Shown here one piece after another: positions 23,707-33,532 of a DNA stretch of 34,340 nucleotides. Under the pieces are notes generated by a model. The model saw only the letters and a program-made list of their open reading frames with translations. It did no database searches and was not told where the DNA came from. Position numbers and translations under genes: made by a program. The stretch spans positions 1-34,340 of the forward strand of contig JABISF010000028.1 of assembly GCA_018699935.1 (NCBI GenBank). Direction: 5' to 3'. Each line of letters opens with the position of its first letter. Position 1 is the first letter of the stretch. This DNA is from Flavobacteriaceae bacterium (lineage in GTDB: Bacteria; Bacteroidota; Bacteroidia; Flavobacteriales; Flavobacteriaceae).

Positions 23707-26700
23707 ATGAAACAAAAAACGAAGTTGAATTTTGCTCAGCAATTGGTTCTTTCCATCGCTCTTTTTGTAGGAGGACTGACTTTTGCACAGCAAAATGTTT
23801 CTGGTGTTGTATCGGATGAATCCGGTCCACTACCCGGTGTAAGTATTGTTGAAAAAGGTACTTCAAATGGAACCGTTTCCAATTTTGATGGTGAATTCTC
23901 CATTACTGTAGCCGATGAGAATGCTGTCCTAGTATTTTCTTACCTTGGATTTCTCACCCAAGAAGCCACTGCTAATGCAGACTCCATTAACATTACTATG
24001 GAATCCGGCTCTGACGAGTTAGACGAGATTGTTGTTACAGGTTATGGAACACAAAGAAAAGCTACAGTAACCGGTGCGGTCACAGCCATCAAAGGAGAAA
24101 GTATTGTCAAATCTCCTGCGGTTGACCTAACCAACTCGCTTGCAGGGCGTTTACCCGGTATCACTGTCCGTCAAGGATCGGGAGAACCTGGTTATGACGG
24201 AGCTTCCATCTCCATTCGTGGGATCAACACGCTAGGAAACTCTAGTCCTTTGGTGGTTATAGACGGAATTCCTGACCGTGATGGTGGGCTTGGACGTTTA
24301 AACCCTCAAGACATTGAGAGCATCTCTGTATTGAAAGATGCTTCCTCTGCCATCTACGGGGCACGTGCAGCAAACGGGGTGATCCTGATTACCACAAAAA
24401 GAGGAACTACCGGAGAGCCAACGCTTGAATACAGCTTCAATGCGGGCTATTCTACTCCAACCGTTTTCCCTCAAATGTCAAATGCCTATGAGTATGCCAA
24501 CATCATGAATGAATTACCCATTTACAACTCTATTCCTGCCAACGAATGGGGAAGTGCTTGGTCAAGTATTCAGTCTTCTGGGAATTACAATTCTCCCACT
24601 GCTGGCGTGGCTTCATTAAATGCAAATTACAGCCCCGAAGCCGTTCAAGGCTATCAAACGGGTAATGACCCTTGGAAATATCCCGATACCGACTGGTATG
24701 GTGAAACTTTCAAAAACTGGGCACCGCAGCAACGACACAATTTACAGTTGTCTGGGGGTACTGAAAAAGTAAAGTATTTCACTTCTATGGGTTATGTCTA
24801 CCAAGATGCGATCTATGAAAACTCTGCAACTTATTACAATCAGTATAACTTGAGAATGAATCTGGATGCAGAAGTGAATGACTACATCAAAATGAATTTT
24901 GGTTTGATGACTCGTAGAGAGGATCGCAACTCCCCAACCGTTGGAGCGGGTGCCATCTTTAGAATGTTACAACGAGGACGCCCAACCGAACCCGCGATAT
25001 GGCCTACAGGTGAGGCTGGACCCGATATCGAAAACGGTCAAAACCCCGTTGTCGTAACTACGGGAGCTACAGGTTACCAACAAAATCCTAAAGATTATAT
25101 TCAAGTTAATTCTGGAATCAATATTACCAATCCTTGGATTGAAGGGTTAGAATTAATCATCAACGGTTCTATTGACGTCAACAGAGAAACCAACAAACGT
25201 TGGGAAACACCCTGGAAATTGTACAGTTGGAATGGAGTGGACAAAAGTTCTGCTGGACTTACAGGATCCATTCGTTCTCCTTTTACCGATGCAAGACTTC
25301 AAGAAAGTGCTAACTCTGTTTTGAATTCAACCTTTACCGGTCAGTTGAAATATGACTTCACCATCGGTGAAAATCATGACTTCGGTTTATTTGTTGGAGC
25401 AACACGGGAGCAGTTTACGGGATCAAATTTCTTTGCGTTTAGAAGAAACTACATCTCCCCTGCCATCGACCAATTGTTTGCCGGAGGTACTGCCGATCAA
25501 AACACGGGAGGTTCAGCTTACAACCGTTCTCGTTTGGGGTACTACGGTCGTTTACAATACAACTATAATGACACTTATTTGGTGGAATTATTGTTCCGTC
25601 GTGATGGTTCCTACATCTTCCCTACCGAAGGGCGTTATGGAAACTTCCCCGGTATCCTTGCCGGTTGGAACATCGGAAACGAATCTTGGTTTAATGCGGA
25701 ACAAGTACAATACTTAAAACTTAGGGCTTCTTACGGAGAACTTGGAAATGATCAAGTATTCTACAACGGCAGCCTGCAAGAATATGCGTTCTTATCCACT
25801 TTTGGATTTGGCGAATATCCTATCGACAGTCAAGTAGTGAAAACATTGTATGAAACCGTTCTTCCTAACCCCAGCTTTACTTGGGAGGTGGCAAGAAACA
25901 CCAACATTGGTTTGGATGCTAAAGTATTCAACCGTTTCAATTTGACCTTGGAATGGTTTAACAACCAACGGGATCGTATCCTAATCCAACAGCAAGGAAG
26001 TACGCCTGCATCTTCAGGGATCAGTCGTTTGTTACCTCCAACCAACTTTGGAAAAATGAACAACCGCGGTTATGAATTCTCTTTGAGCTATGACGGGGGT
26101 GATACGAACTATATCAATCCGGATGCCTTGCGGTATACTTTAGGAGTAAATGGAGGATATTCTAAAAACCAAGTGGTATTTATTGACGAAGTATCTGGAG
26201 CACCAGAATATCAACTTCAAGAAGGCAAGCCTTTGGGCGCTTATTTGTTGTATGAGGCCGATGGTGTTTTCTTCGATCAAAACGATATCGCAGCCAATAC
26301 TATTGACTACAGTGGTGTTACCTCGCAAATCAAACCCGGTGATCTTAAATTAAAAGATTACAACGGAGATGGTAAAATTGATGCGGATGACCAAGTACGT
26401 CAAGACAAAAGTTTTACACCTCGATTCCAATACGGATTCACTTTAGATATGAATTACAAAAATTTCGATCTATCTGTGCTTTTCCAGGGATCAACAGGTG
26501 CATTAGCATTATTTGATGGAGAGTTTGGAGACATTGGGAACTTCTACAAATGGCAATACGACAACCGTTGGAGTATTGACAACCCCAGTAGTGAGCACCC
26601 AAGATTGGCTTCAAGAGGAGACACCTATTATACAGGTGGTGGATTTGGGAACAATACCTATCGCTATTTCAGCACGGATTACTTCCGTTTGAAAAACTTA

Positions 26701-26883
26701 GAGATTGGATATACCGTTCCTGAAAGTGCTATAAACAAAGGGTTTATTTCAAATCTTCGTTTATATGCAAGTGGATTAAATCTTTTGACAATTTCAAAAT
26801 TTGATGTTTGGGATCCGGAAGTTGCGGGTCGTGGATATCCCATGTCAAAAGTTTTAAATGTAGGATTAAGAGCAACCTTTTAG
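23707..26883 (+). CDS. SusC/RagA-family TonB-linked outer-membrane transporter
   Basis: A 1058-residue outer-membrane protein. Signal peptide about 1-27 (LTFAQ); carboxypeptidase-regulatory-like domain 29-100 (VSGVVSDESGPLPGVSIVEK); TonB-box-like DEIVVTGYG (106-114); plug domain about 115-235 with SLAGRLPGITV, SIRGINTL and the SusC signature SAIYGARAANGVILITTKRG; then a 22-strand-type barrel ending in phenylalanine (LRATF), the usual BAM recognition end. A calcium-loop-like DYNGDGKIDADDQ occurs late in the barrel, as in many SusC proteins. With SusD it imports an oligomer using TonB energy. Substrate is not evident because no glycoside hydrolase, lyase, sulfatase or protease lies beside it in the window. 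Confidence 0.97.
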   Translation: MKQKTKLNFAQQLVLSIALFVGGLTFAQQNVSGVVSDESGPLPGVSIVEKGTSNGTVSNFDGEFSITVADENAVLVFSYLGFLTQEATANADSINITMESGSDELDEIVVTGYGTQRKATVTGAVTAIKGESIVKSPAVDLTNSLAGRLPGITVRQGSGEPGYDGASISIRGINTLGNSSPLVVIDGIPDRDGGLGRLNPQDIESISVLKDASSAIYGARAANGVILITTKRGTTGEPTLEYSFNAGYSTPTVFPQMSNAYEYANIMNELPIYNSIPANEWGSAWSSIQSSGNYNSPTAGVASLNANYSPEAVQGYQTGNDPWKYPDTDWYGETFKNWAPQQRHNLQLSGGTEKVKYFTSMGYVYQDAIYENSATYYNQYNLRMNLDAEVNDYIKMNFGLMTRREDRNSPTVGAGAIFRMLQRGRPTEPAIWPTGEAGPDIENGQNPVVVTTGATGYQQNPKDYIQVNSGINITNPWIEGLELIINGSIDVNRETNKRWETPWKLYSWNGVDKSSAGLTGSIRSPFTDARLQESANSVLNSTFTGQLKYDFTIGENHDFGLFVGATREQFTGSNFFAFRRNYISPAIDQLFAGGTADQNTGGSAYNRSRLGYYGRLQYNYNDTYLVELLFRRDGSYIFPTEGRYGNFPGILAGWNIGNESWFNAEQVQYLKLRASYGELGNDQVFYNGSLQEYAFLSTFGFGEYPIDSQVVKTLYETVLPNPSFTWEVARNTNIGLDAKVFNRFNLTLEWFNNQRDRILIQQQGSTPASSGISRLLPPTNFGKMNNRGYEFSLSYDGGDTNYINPDALRYTLGVNGGYSKNQVVFIDEVSGAPEYQLQEGKPLGAYLLYEADGVFFDQNDIAANTIDYSGVTSQIKPGDLKLKDYNGDGKIDADDQVRQDKSFTPRFQYGFTLDMNYKNFDLSVLFQGSTGALALFDGEFGDIGNFYKWQYDNRWSIDNPSSEHPRLASRGDTYYTGGGFGNNTYRYFSTDYFRLKNLEIGYTVPESAINKGFISNLRLYASGLNLLTISKFDVWDPEVAGRGYPMSKVLNVGLRATF

Positions 26884-26901
26884 ACAATTAAATTTAATCA
26901 A

Positions 26902-28767
26902 ATGAAATATTTCAATAACTTAAAAACAGTAATGGCAACAAGTGCGCTGGCAATGGCAACATTGTTTACGGCTTGTAATGATGATTTTTTGGAGACGACG
27001 CCACTGGATAAAATTTCCAGTTCTGCGACGTGGAGTGATGGAACGCTGGCTGAAGCCTTTGTTTTTAGCGTCTATTCCTATTTGGGATACGGCGGATTTG
27101 AAGAGCAAATGCTCGCCGTATATACCGATGAAGCGATGTTTACCCATGCCGGGCGAAACATCAACACCTTCAACGAGGGTTCTGAAACCCCTTCTAACTT
27201 AGCTTGGACCAGTGGTACCTACGAATGGGGAACTATGTACTCTGCAATTCGCCAAGCCAATGTTGCACTTCAGAGTATTCCTGAAGCAACCTTTGAAGAC
27301 CAGGCTTTAAAAGACCAGTTGATGGGAGAAGCGCACTTTCTAAGAGCGTATTACTACCAACAACTTGCACGTTTTTACGGAGGTGTTCCTTTAATCGACA
27401 GTCCGTATACTTTAGAAGACGATCTCGCTATTGCGCGCAACACTTATGAAGAAACCATCAACTTCATCATTGCCGATTTAGACAAGGCCGCCAATCTTTT
27501 AAATGGCAAAAACATGGCTGCGGGGAGAGCCAACCGTTTGGCTGCACTTGCACTAAAATCAAGAGTGCTCACCTATGCTGCGAGTGATTTACATGAATCC
27601 TCTAAAGCTCCAGCTGGATTTGGAACTAGCTTACACGCATACAGTGGTGGACAACAAGCCCGCTGGACAGCAGCGCAGCAAGCTGCCAAAGCCGTTTTGG
27701 ACCTTACAACGGGTTACAAAACAGATTTGAGTGCTCCTGTCTCTCATTCGGATGGTATTGCAAACGCAATCTCCATTGCAATGGGTGGAAAAAGTGCAGT
27801 TGCCGATGCCGGTGCAGGTTCGGAGTTAATCTTCCAACGTACTTTGTCTTCAGATTATAAACCCGAAGACAACTGGCCTCTAGGGGGTACACACTTTGGA
27901 GTAAACAATGGCCCGAATGGCTATCACAACTGGAGTGGGAATCCTCCAATTCAGCAATTGGTCGACGATTATGAACTTATGGATGGTTCTTCTTTTGATT
28001 GGAATAATGCTACACACAAAGCAGATCCTTATGCCAATCGCGATCCACGTATGTATGCTACGGTATTATACGATGGTTCCAAGTGGAAACCCAGACCCTC
28101 TGATGTTGTCTCTATCGATCCGAATGATGAAATTCAAACAGGATACTATGCTGACGGAAGTGGTGGATTTATTAATGGGGTAGATACTAGAGAATCTCCC
28201 ATTGAAAACTGGAACGGTAGTAGAACACACTACAACACCCGAAAATTCATCGATCCAGATCCTTCAATTGTTGAAAATCTAACCAGTCACCAATTAATCC
28301 CTTGGCCTTTTATTCGCTATGCTGAAGTCGTATTAAACTACGTTGAAGCGAGTATCGAATTAGGGCAAGAAGGCGAAGCACAAGCGTGGTTGAACAAAAT
28401 TCGTTTTAGAGTAGGAATGCCTGCTGTAACCGATTCGGGAGAGGCTTTAAAAGCAAGATACCGCAACGAAAGAAGAGTTGAATTGGCGTTCGAAGAGCAC
28501 CGTTATCACGATGCAAGAAGATGGATCATTGCTCCAGAAACGTTAGGTCGTGGAGTACAAGTAGTTAATGTAACGGCTACGTTAAAATCGGGTAAAGCTC
28601 CTTTGGTGCCTTATCGACATGACAAAGCGGTTTATGATTATGCGTATGAGGTTCAAAATAATACTGAAGTTGAAACACGTACTTGGAAAGACAAAATGTA
28701 TTACCGACCCATCAGCCGCGATGAGATGAATAAGAATGATTTGCTCGTACAGAATCCGGGCTACTAA
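26902..28767 (+). CDS. SusD/RagB-family surface nutrient-binding lipoprotein
   Basis: A 621-residue lipoprotein, the lid and substrate-binding partner of the SusC transporter. The signal ends at C25 (LFTAC) followed by NDDFLE, which fits the acidic surface-export signal known in Bacteroidota lipoproteins. Family features: ETTPLDKISS near the N-terminus, TPR-rich helices with EAHFLRAYYYQQLARFYGGVPLID-type sequence (residues about 148-170), LNKIRFRVGMP, and the C-terminal NERRVELAFEEHRYHDARRW block. The last residues KDKMYYRPISRDEMNKN then LLVQNPGY are duplicated in the remnant upstream. It starts 18 bases after SusC and is followed by a terminator. Confidence 0.96.
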   Translation: MKYFNNLKTVMATSALAMATLFTACNDDFLETTPLDKISSSATWSDGTLAEAFVFSVYSYLGYGGFEEQMLAVYTDEAMFTHAGRNINTFNEGSETPSNLAWTSGTYEWGTMYSAIRQANVALQSIPEATFEDQALKDQLMGEAHFLRAYYYQQLARFYGGVPLIDSPYTLEDDLAIARNTYEETINFIIADLDKAANLLNGKNMAAGRANRLAALALKSRVLTYAASDLHESSKAPAGFGTSLHAYSGGQQARWTAAQQAAKAVLDLTTGYKTDLSAPVSHSDGIANAISIAMGGKSAVADAGAGSELIFQRTLSSDYKPEDNWPLGGTHFGVNNGPNGYHNWSGNPPIQQLVDDYELMDGSSFDWNNATHKADPYANRDPRMYATVLYDGSKWKPRPSDVVSIDPNDEIQTGYYADGSGGFINGVDTRESPIENWNGSRTHYNTRKFIDPDPSIVENLTSHQLIPWPFIRYAEVVLNYVEASIELGQEGEAQAWLNKIRFRVGMPAVTDSGEALKARYRNERRVELAFEEHRYHDARRWIIAPETLGRGVQVVNVTATLKSGKAPLVPYRHDKAVYDYAYEVQNNTEVETRTWKDKMYYRPISRDEMNKNDLLVQNPGY

Positions 28768-28790
28768 TTCATTTTTTTTGTATATTTAAT

Positions 28791-28826
28791 AAAGCATATC
28801 CTCTTTCATTAGAGGATATGTTTTTT
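28791..28826 (+). terminator. Intrinsic terminator after susD
   Basis: A 10-bp stem CATATCCTCT / AGAGGATATG (28795-28804, 28811-28820) with loop TTCATT and six T after it; flanking AAA can also pair with the T-run. Same design and largely the same bases as the hairpin at 23502-23536. It separates SusC/D from the downstream VCBS-haloperoxidase genes, which may therefore depend on read-through or a promoter I could not identify in 28827-28868. Confidence 0.85.
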
Positions 28827-28868
28827 ATGACAATTTACAGTTACTGTCTCATCTCTTGATTCTATGTA

Positions 28869-31800
28869 ATGAAACATCCTCGAAGCACCCTTTTCAGTAC
28901 CAGCGCACTCCTCCTGCTCTTTTGTTTTTGCAGCCCTCAATCCGAAAAAAGCGAAACACTTTTTGTTAAACATCTGGCTCAAAAATCCGGAATTACCTTT
29001 CAAAACGATTTGACCGAAGGTCCCAACACCAATGTGTTGATGTACGAATATTTCTATAATGGTGGGGGTGTTGCCCTAGCCGATTTTAACGGCGACCAAC
29101 GCTTGGACATCTACCTTACCTCCAACATGCAAACCAATAAAATGTACCTCAACCAAGGAGATTTCCAATTTCAAGACATTACTGCCCTTTCCAAAACGGA
29201 AGGACGTTCAGGACCTTGGAAAACTGGAGTGACCGCCGTTGACATCAATGGAGACAGCCGCATGGACCTCTATGTTTGTTATTCTGGTGCGGTGAAAGAA
29301 AACAGTCGACGCAATCAGCTCTTTCTCAATATGGGCAATGACAATAACGGCATTCCCACCTTTACAGAAGTGGCAAAACTCTACGGACTCGACAGTCCAG
29401 CCTATAGCAATCAGGGCTATTTTTTTGATTATGACAAAGACGGTGATTTGGACATGTTGCTTCTTAATCACAATCCTAAATCCTTACCCGTTTTGAGTGA
29501 AGCCAAAACCAAAGTACTGTTGAAAGAGGACAGTCCTTCAAGTGGTTTGCGGCTCTATGAACAGCGAGATCGCTATTTTTATGACATTACTCCCAACACC
29601 GCCATCAATGGTTCCAGTTTGTCCTATGGTTTGGGAATCGCCCTTTCCGATTTCAACAACGATGGTTGGACCGATTTTTATGTCTGTAACGATTACACCA
29701 TTCCCGATTATTTGTATATCAATGATCAACAAGGAGGGTTTCGGGACGAACTCCAAAAAAGCATGCCCCACACCAGTCATTTTTCAATGGGAAATGATGC
29801 GGGAGATATTAACAATGACGGTTTAATCGACTTGATGACCTTGGACATGCTTCCGCAAAGCAACGAGCGCCAAAAAATCTTACGCGCCCCCGATAATTAC
29901 AACCTTTTTGATCTGAATTTAAAAAGTGGATTTCACTATCAGTATATGCGCAATATGCTCCACCTGAACAATGGCAACGGCACTTTTAGTGAAATTGGAC
30001 AACTCTCTGGCGTAGCCAACACCGATTGGAGTTGGGCTGCCCTTTTTGCCGATTACGACAATGACGGTTGGAGTGATTTATTGGTTACCAACGGTTATAA
30101 AAGAGATTATACCAACAGGGATTTTCTAAGCTATATGGAAGATTTTATTGAAAATAAATCCTCCAATCTTAAAAAAGAAGATGTTCTAGAAATCATCAAT
30201 AATATGCCCGCCTCCAATATCTCCAATTACAGCTATGCCAATCAAAAAGGAAAAGGTTTTTCCGATGTCACCCAATCATGGGGATTGTATGAAGCGGTAA
30301 ATAGTAATGGCGCGGCTTATGGAGACCTCGACAATGACGGGGATTTGGACCTCATCATCAACAACATCAACAGTCCTTTGGGAATTTATGAAAATACCGC
30401 CAACCAACGTGGCAATTATCTACAAGTAGCGCTTGCAGGAACTACGCCCAACACCCATGCCATTGGTGCCAAAATAAGTCTTTATGCCAACGACCAACAG
30501 CAAGTCAAGGAACAATACCCCGCACGAGGATATCTCTCCACAGTAAGTCCTATAGTGCATTTTGGCTTAGGAACAATTTCTCAAATTGACTCTCTAATTG
30601 TTCAATGGCCTGACGGACGAATTTGCAAACAATACGATCTTAAATCGCAACAGCGTATTCGTTTGTCGCAGGAAGCTGCCGAAGCGGTTGAACCCATCAC
30701 TCCAAAAGAGGTAGAACCGCTATTTGCTTCCGTTGCTCCAAAAATCACTTTCCAGCATCAAGTCAAAAATGTTTTAGATTTTGATCGTCAAAAGCTCTTG
30801 CATTTTCAACCTTCTTTTTCTGGTCCAACGATGATAAAAGCCGATTTGAATCAAGATGGTCGAGAAGACATCATCATCGGGGGTGGAGCAAAACAAGCAA
30901 CCGAAATATGGTGGCAAGCACCCTCGGGGAGCTTTAAAAAGTCTAACGACCCTATTTTTAATCAACATGCCGCTGCGGTGGTGAGTGATATTGCTATCTT
31001 GGACGCTAATCTGGATGGAAAACCCGATGTTTACATCGCTCATGGAGGCTATCATCAATTCCAATCCGACAGCCCCGAACTTCGAGATGTTATCTATCTC
31101 AATCAAGGTAATAGGACTTTTAAAATTGCCTCCGGCTTTAAAGCAGACCCTCATGTTACTTCCAAAGTTGCCGTATACGATTTGAATCAGGATGGTGCCC
31201 CCGATGTGTTTTTGGGTGGAGGGATCATTCCCGGAAGTTATCCCAATCATTATCCCAATCAAATACTATTGAACGATGGAAAAGGCAACTTTACTCCAGA
31301 TTCCACCCAACAAATAGCAATCAACAAGACCCCTGGCATCGTTCGAGATGCCCTTTGGGAAGACCTCGATGGTGATGGTCAAAAAGATTTGATCCTCATC
31401 GGCGAATGGATGCCCATTCAAGTGTTTCTCAACCGAAACGGCCAACTTGAATCTCAGGAGGATTATTTTAATTCCCCCTTAACACAAAACGGTTGGTGGA
31501 ATCGGATCCAATCCAGCGACCTCAACGGCGACGGAAAAACTGATTTTATCGTTGGCAATGAAGGCAGCAATACAGCCTATCAAGCTGCTTCCGAACAACC
31601 CGTACAATTGGATTTCGGTGATTTGGACAACAATGGAACCGTGGATCCTATACTTTCCTATTATATCGAAGGAGAATCCTATCCCATGGCCAGTAGGGAT
31701 GAATTGCTTGCGCAATGGGTCGCACTAAAAGCCAAGTACCCCTCCTATGCCTCCTTTTCCAAAGTCACCACTGCCCTGCTGCTGGAAAATCGGGAAGCTA

Positions 31801-32189
31801 CAGCTGAAATTCAACATTGGCAGGCAACACAACTCCAATCCATAGTGATATTGAGTAGCCCTGAGGGGTATTCTGTCAAAGCACTTCCGCGGGAGGCTCA
31901 GTTCAGTCCCATAACGGCTATTGCCGTGGAAGACCTCAATAAAGATGGCAACAAAGATCTTTTGCTCTTGGGAAATCGCTCCAATATGGCACTCAAACTG
32001 GGGCGTTATGATGCCAACTACGGTTGCACTCTTTTGGGAGATGGGAAAGGCAATTTTCAGTTACTCACTCCAAAAGCCTCTGGATTGCAACTGCAAGGGG
32101 ACATCAGTAATGTAATCACTATTGACAATACCTTTTTCTTCAGCACATGTAATGACTCCCTTGTCAATTATAAATTAAATACTCCATGA
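28869..32189 (+). CDS. FG-GAP/VCBS-repeat protein with ASPIC/UnbV domain (CRTAC1-like), secreted
   Basis: A 1106-residue exported protein (hydrophobic leader SALLLLFCFCSP, possibly a lipoprotein at C21). It carries 14 calcium-loop-type repeats of the form DxNxDGxxD, spread over the whole length (for example DFNNDGWTD, DLDNDGDLD, DLNGDGKTD), as expected for two beta-propellers of FG-GAP/VCBS blades. Between them, at about 515-597, lies an ASPIC/UnbV domain (IGAKISLY, YPARGYLSTVSP, VHFGLG, LIVQWPDG). Such proteins are calcium-rich secreted or surface proteins, often beside SusC/D genes in marine Bacteroidota; their biochemical role is not established. The stop overlaps the next start by four bases. 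Confidence 0.92.
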   Translation: MKHPRSTLFSTSALLLLFCFCSPQSEKSETLFVKHLAQKSGITFQNDLTEGPNTNVLMYEYFYNGGGVALADFNGDQRLDIYLTSNMQTNKMYLNQGDFQFQDITALSKTEGRSGPWKTGVTAVDINGDSRMDLYVCYSGAVKENSRRNQLFLNMGNDNNGIPTFTEVAKLYGLDSPAYSNQGYFFDYDKDGDLDMLLLNHNPKSLPVLSEAKTKVLLKEDSPSSGLRLYEQRDRYFYDITPNTAINGSSLSYGLGIALSDFNNDGWTDFYVCNDYTIPDYLYINDQQGGFRDELQKSMPHTSHFSMGNDAGDINNDGLIDLMTLDMLPQSNERQKILRAPDNYNLFDLNLKSGFHYQYMRNMLHLNNGNGTFSEIGQLSGVANTDWSWAALFADYDNDGWSDLLVTNGYKRDYTNRDFLSYMEDFIENKSSNLKKEDVLEIINNMPASNISNYSYANQKGKGFSDVTQSWGLYEAVNSNGAAYGDLDNDGDLDLIINNINSPLGIYENTANQRGNYLQVALAGTTPNTHAIGAKISLYANDQQQVKEQYPARGYLSTVSPIVHFGLGTISQIDSLIVQWPDGRICKQYDLKSQQRIRLSQEAAEAVEPITPKEVEPLFASVAPKITFQHQVKNVLDFDRQKLLHFQPSFSGPTMIKADLNQDGREDIIIGGGAKQATEIWWQAPSGSFKKSNDPIFNQHAAAVVSDIAILDANLDGKPDVYIAHGGYHQFQSDSPELRDVIYLNQGNRTFKIASGFKADPHVTSKVAVYDLNQDGAPDVFLGGGIIPGSYPNHYPNQILLNDGKGNFTPDSTQQIAINKTPGIVRDALWEDLDGDGQKDLILIGEWMPIQVFLNRNGQLESQEDYFNSPLTQNGWWNRIQSSDLNGDGKTDFIVGNEGSNTAYQAASEQPVQLDFGDLDNNGTVDPILSYYIEGESYPMASRDELLAQWVALKAKYPSYASFSKVTTALLLENREATAEIQHWQATQLQSIVILSSPEGYSVKALPREAQFSPITAIAVEDLNKDGNKDLLLLGNRSNMALKLGRYDANYGCTLLGDGKGNFQLLTPKASGLQLQGDISNVITIDNTFFFSTCNDSLVNYKLNTP

Positions 32190-33532
32190 ACTATTTTTGT
32201 GGTTTTGGTTTGATGAAACGATCGCTCCTACTTTTGGTTTTGGGAGTTGTACAATGTGACTCCCTCCCCGATGGGATACCCGATCATGAAGTTGCGGCAC
32301 AATGGGCAGATATGACGTTACACATTACCAAAGATACACCTGCCAACTCTCCCACTTTTGCTTCCCGTTGTTTGGGTTATATCGGACTTACCCAATACGA
32401 AGCTGTGGTGCATGGTTTTCCGGAATATCAATCCCTAGTGGGGCAACTCTCGGGATTGGAGGAGTTACCCTTACCCGAAGCCAATGCCCGTTATTCTTGG
32501 CCAATGGTTTTAAATCGTGCCGAAAGTGAAATCCTTGCGTCGATTTATATTCAAACCTCCGATCAAAACAAAAAGAAAATTGATTCTTTAGAAAAAAGAA
32601 TTTATGCGATACTAAAAAAATCAACAGATCAAGCCACAGCTGAGCGGTCCAATGCCTTCGGAACAGCACTGGCAAGAGCTATTTTCGAGTGGTCCACAAC
32701 CGACGGAGGACATCGGGGGTATTTAAATAATTTTGATACCGATTTTAAAAAAGAACCTTTTCCCGGGTCTTGGAAACCCCCGCTATTCGCACAATCTTTT
32801 AGCCATCATCCGCTTCATCCCTATTGGGGAGAAAATCGTCCTTTTGCTCCTCAAAACAAAAATCTCCCCCTCCCCGATTTCATTTCTTATGATCCTAAAG
32901 AAGGTAGTTCTTATTACGATCAATTTTTAAAGGTGTATGAAAAAGAACGGCAGTTGACGCAAGAAGAAAAAGAATTAGCCATTTGGTGGAGTGACGATCC
33001 GGATGTGACGTTTAGTCCCGGAGGGCATTTGTATTATTTAGCCAACGCCATGGTTCGAAAAAATCAACCCACTTTGATTCACAGTGCCCAGACTTTTGCC
33101 CGCGTGGGCATGGCAGTAGCCGATGCTTTTATCAACTGTTGGAAATGGAAATATCACTTTTTTTCAGAACGTCCCAACACCTTTATTCCACAATTTATCG
33201 ATCAGAAGTGGGAATCCTTTTGGCCTGACCCACCTTTTCCTGCTTTTCCCTCGGGACATGCCATACAAGCTGGAGCTGCTGCCACTGTCTTGATTTCGCT
33301 CTATGACAATAAAACGGCCATTATTGACAGTGCTCATGTAGGCAGAGAACGTGACCATGTGCGCAATACCGAATTTGTTGCGCAAAGCTTTGACTCGATT
33401 TGGCAAATTGCTCTTGAAACCGCAGACTCTCGGTTTTTTGGTGGTATACACACCCCCCAAGACAATCAAGTGGGTTTGGAACAAGGAAGCATCATCGCCA
33501 ATAATATCGTTATATTAGCATGGAAAAAATAG
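32186..33532 (+). CDS. Vanadium-dependent haloperoxidase / PAP2-superfamily lipoprotein
   Basis: A 448-residue exported protein with the three metal/oxyanion motifs of the vanadium haloperoxidase-PAP2 superfamily: K322-x6-R329-P330 (KYHFFSERP), P355-SGH358, and S415-R416-x5-H422-x3-D426 (SRFFGGIHTPQD). The order and the SRFFGGIH...DNQVGLEQG ending resemble bacterial haloperoxidase-like enzymes more than lipid phosphatases. It may oxidise halides with H2O2 or hydrolyse phosphoesters; sequence alone cannot decide. A lipoprotein signal ends at C24 (VVQC). ATG 32186 overlaps the upstream stop and has an A-rich leader; ATG 32213 (MKRSLLLLVL) would give a more compact signal peptide and is a real alternative. 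Confidence 0.88.
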   Translation: MNYFCGFGLMKRSLLLLVLGVVQCDSLPDGIPDHEVAAQWADMTLHITKDTPANSPTFASRCLGYIGLTQYEAVVHGFPEYQSLVGQLSGLEELPLPEANARYSWPMVLNRAESEILASIYIQTSDQNKKKIDSLEKRIYAILKKSTDQATAERSNAFGTALARAIFEWSTTDGGHRGYLNNFDTDFKKEPFPGSWKPPLFAQSFSHHPLHPYWGENRPFAPQNKNLPLPDFISYDPKEGSSYYDQFLKVYEKERQLTQEEKELAIWWSDDPDVTFSPGGHLYYLANAMVRKNQPTLIHSAQTFARVGMAVADAFINCWKWKYHFFSERPNTFIPQFIDQKWESFWPDPPFPAFPSGHAIQAGAAATVLISLYDNKTAIIDSAHVGRERDHVRNTEFVAQSFDSIWQIALETADSRFFGGIHTPQDNQVGLEQGSIIANNIVILAWKK

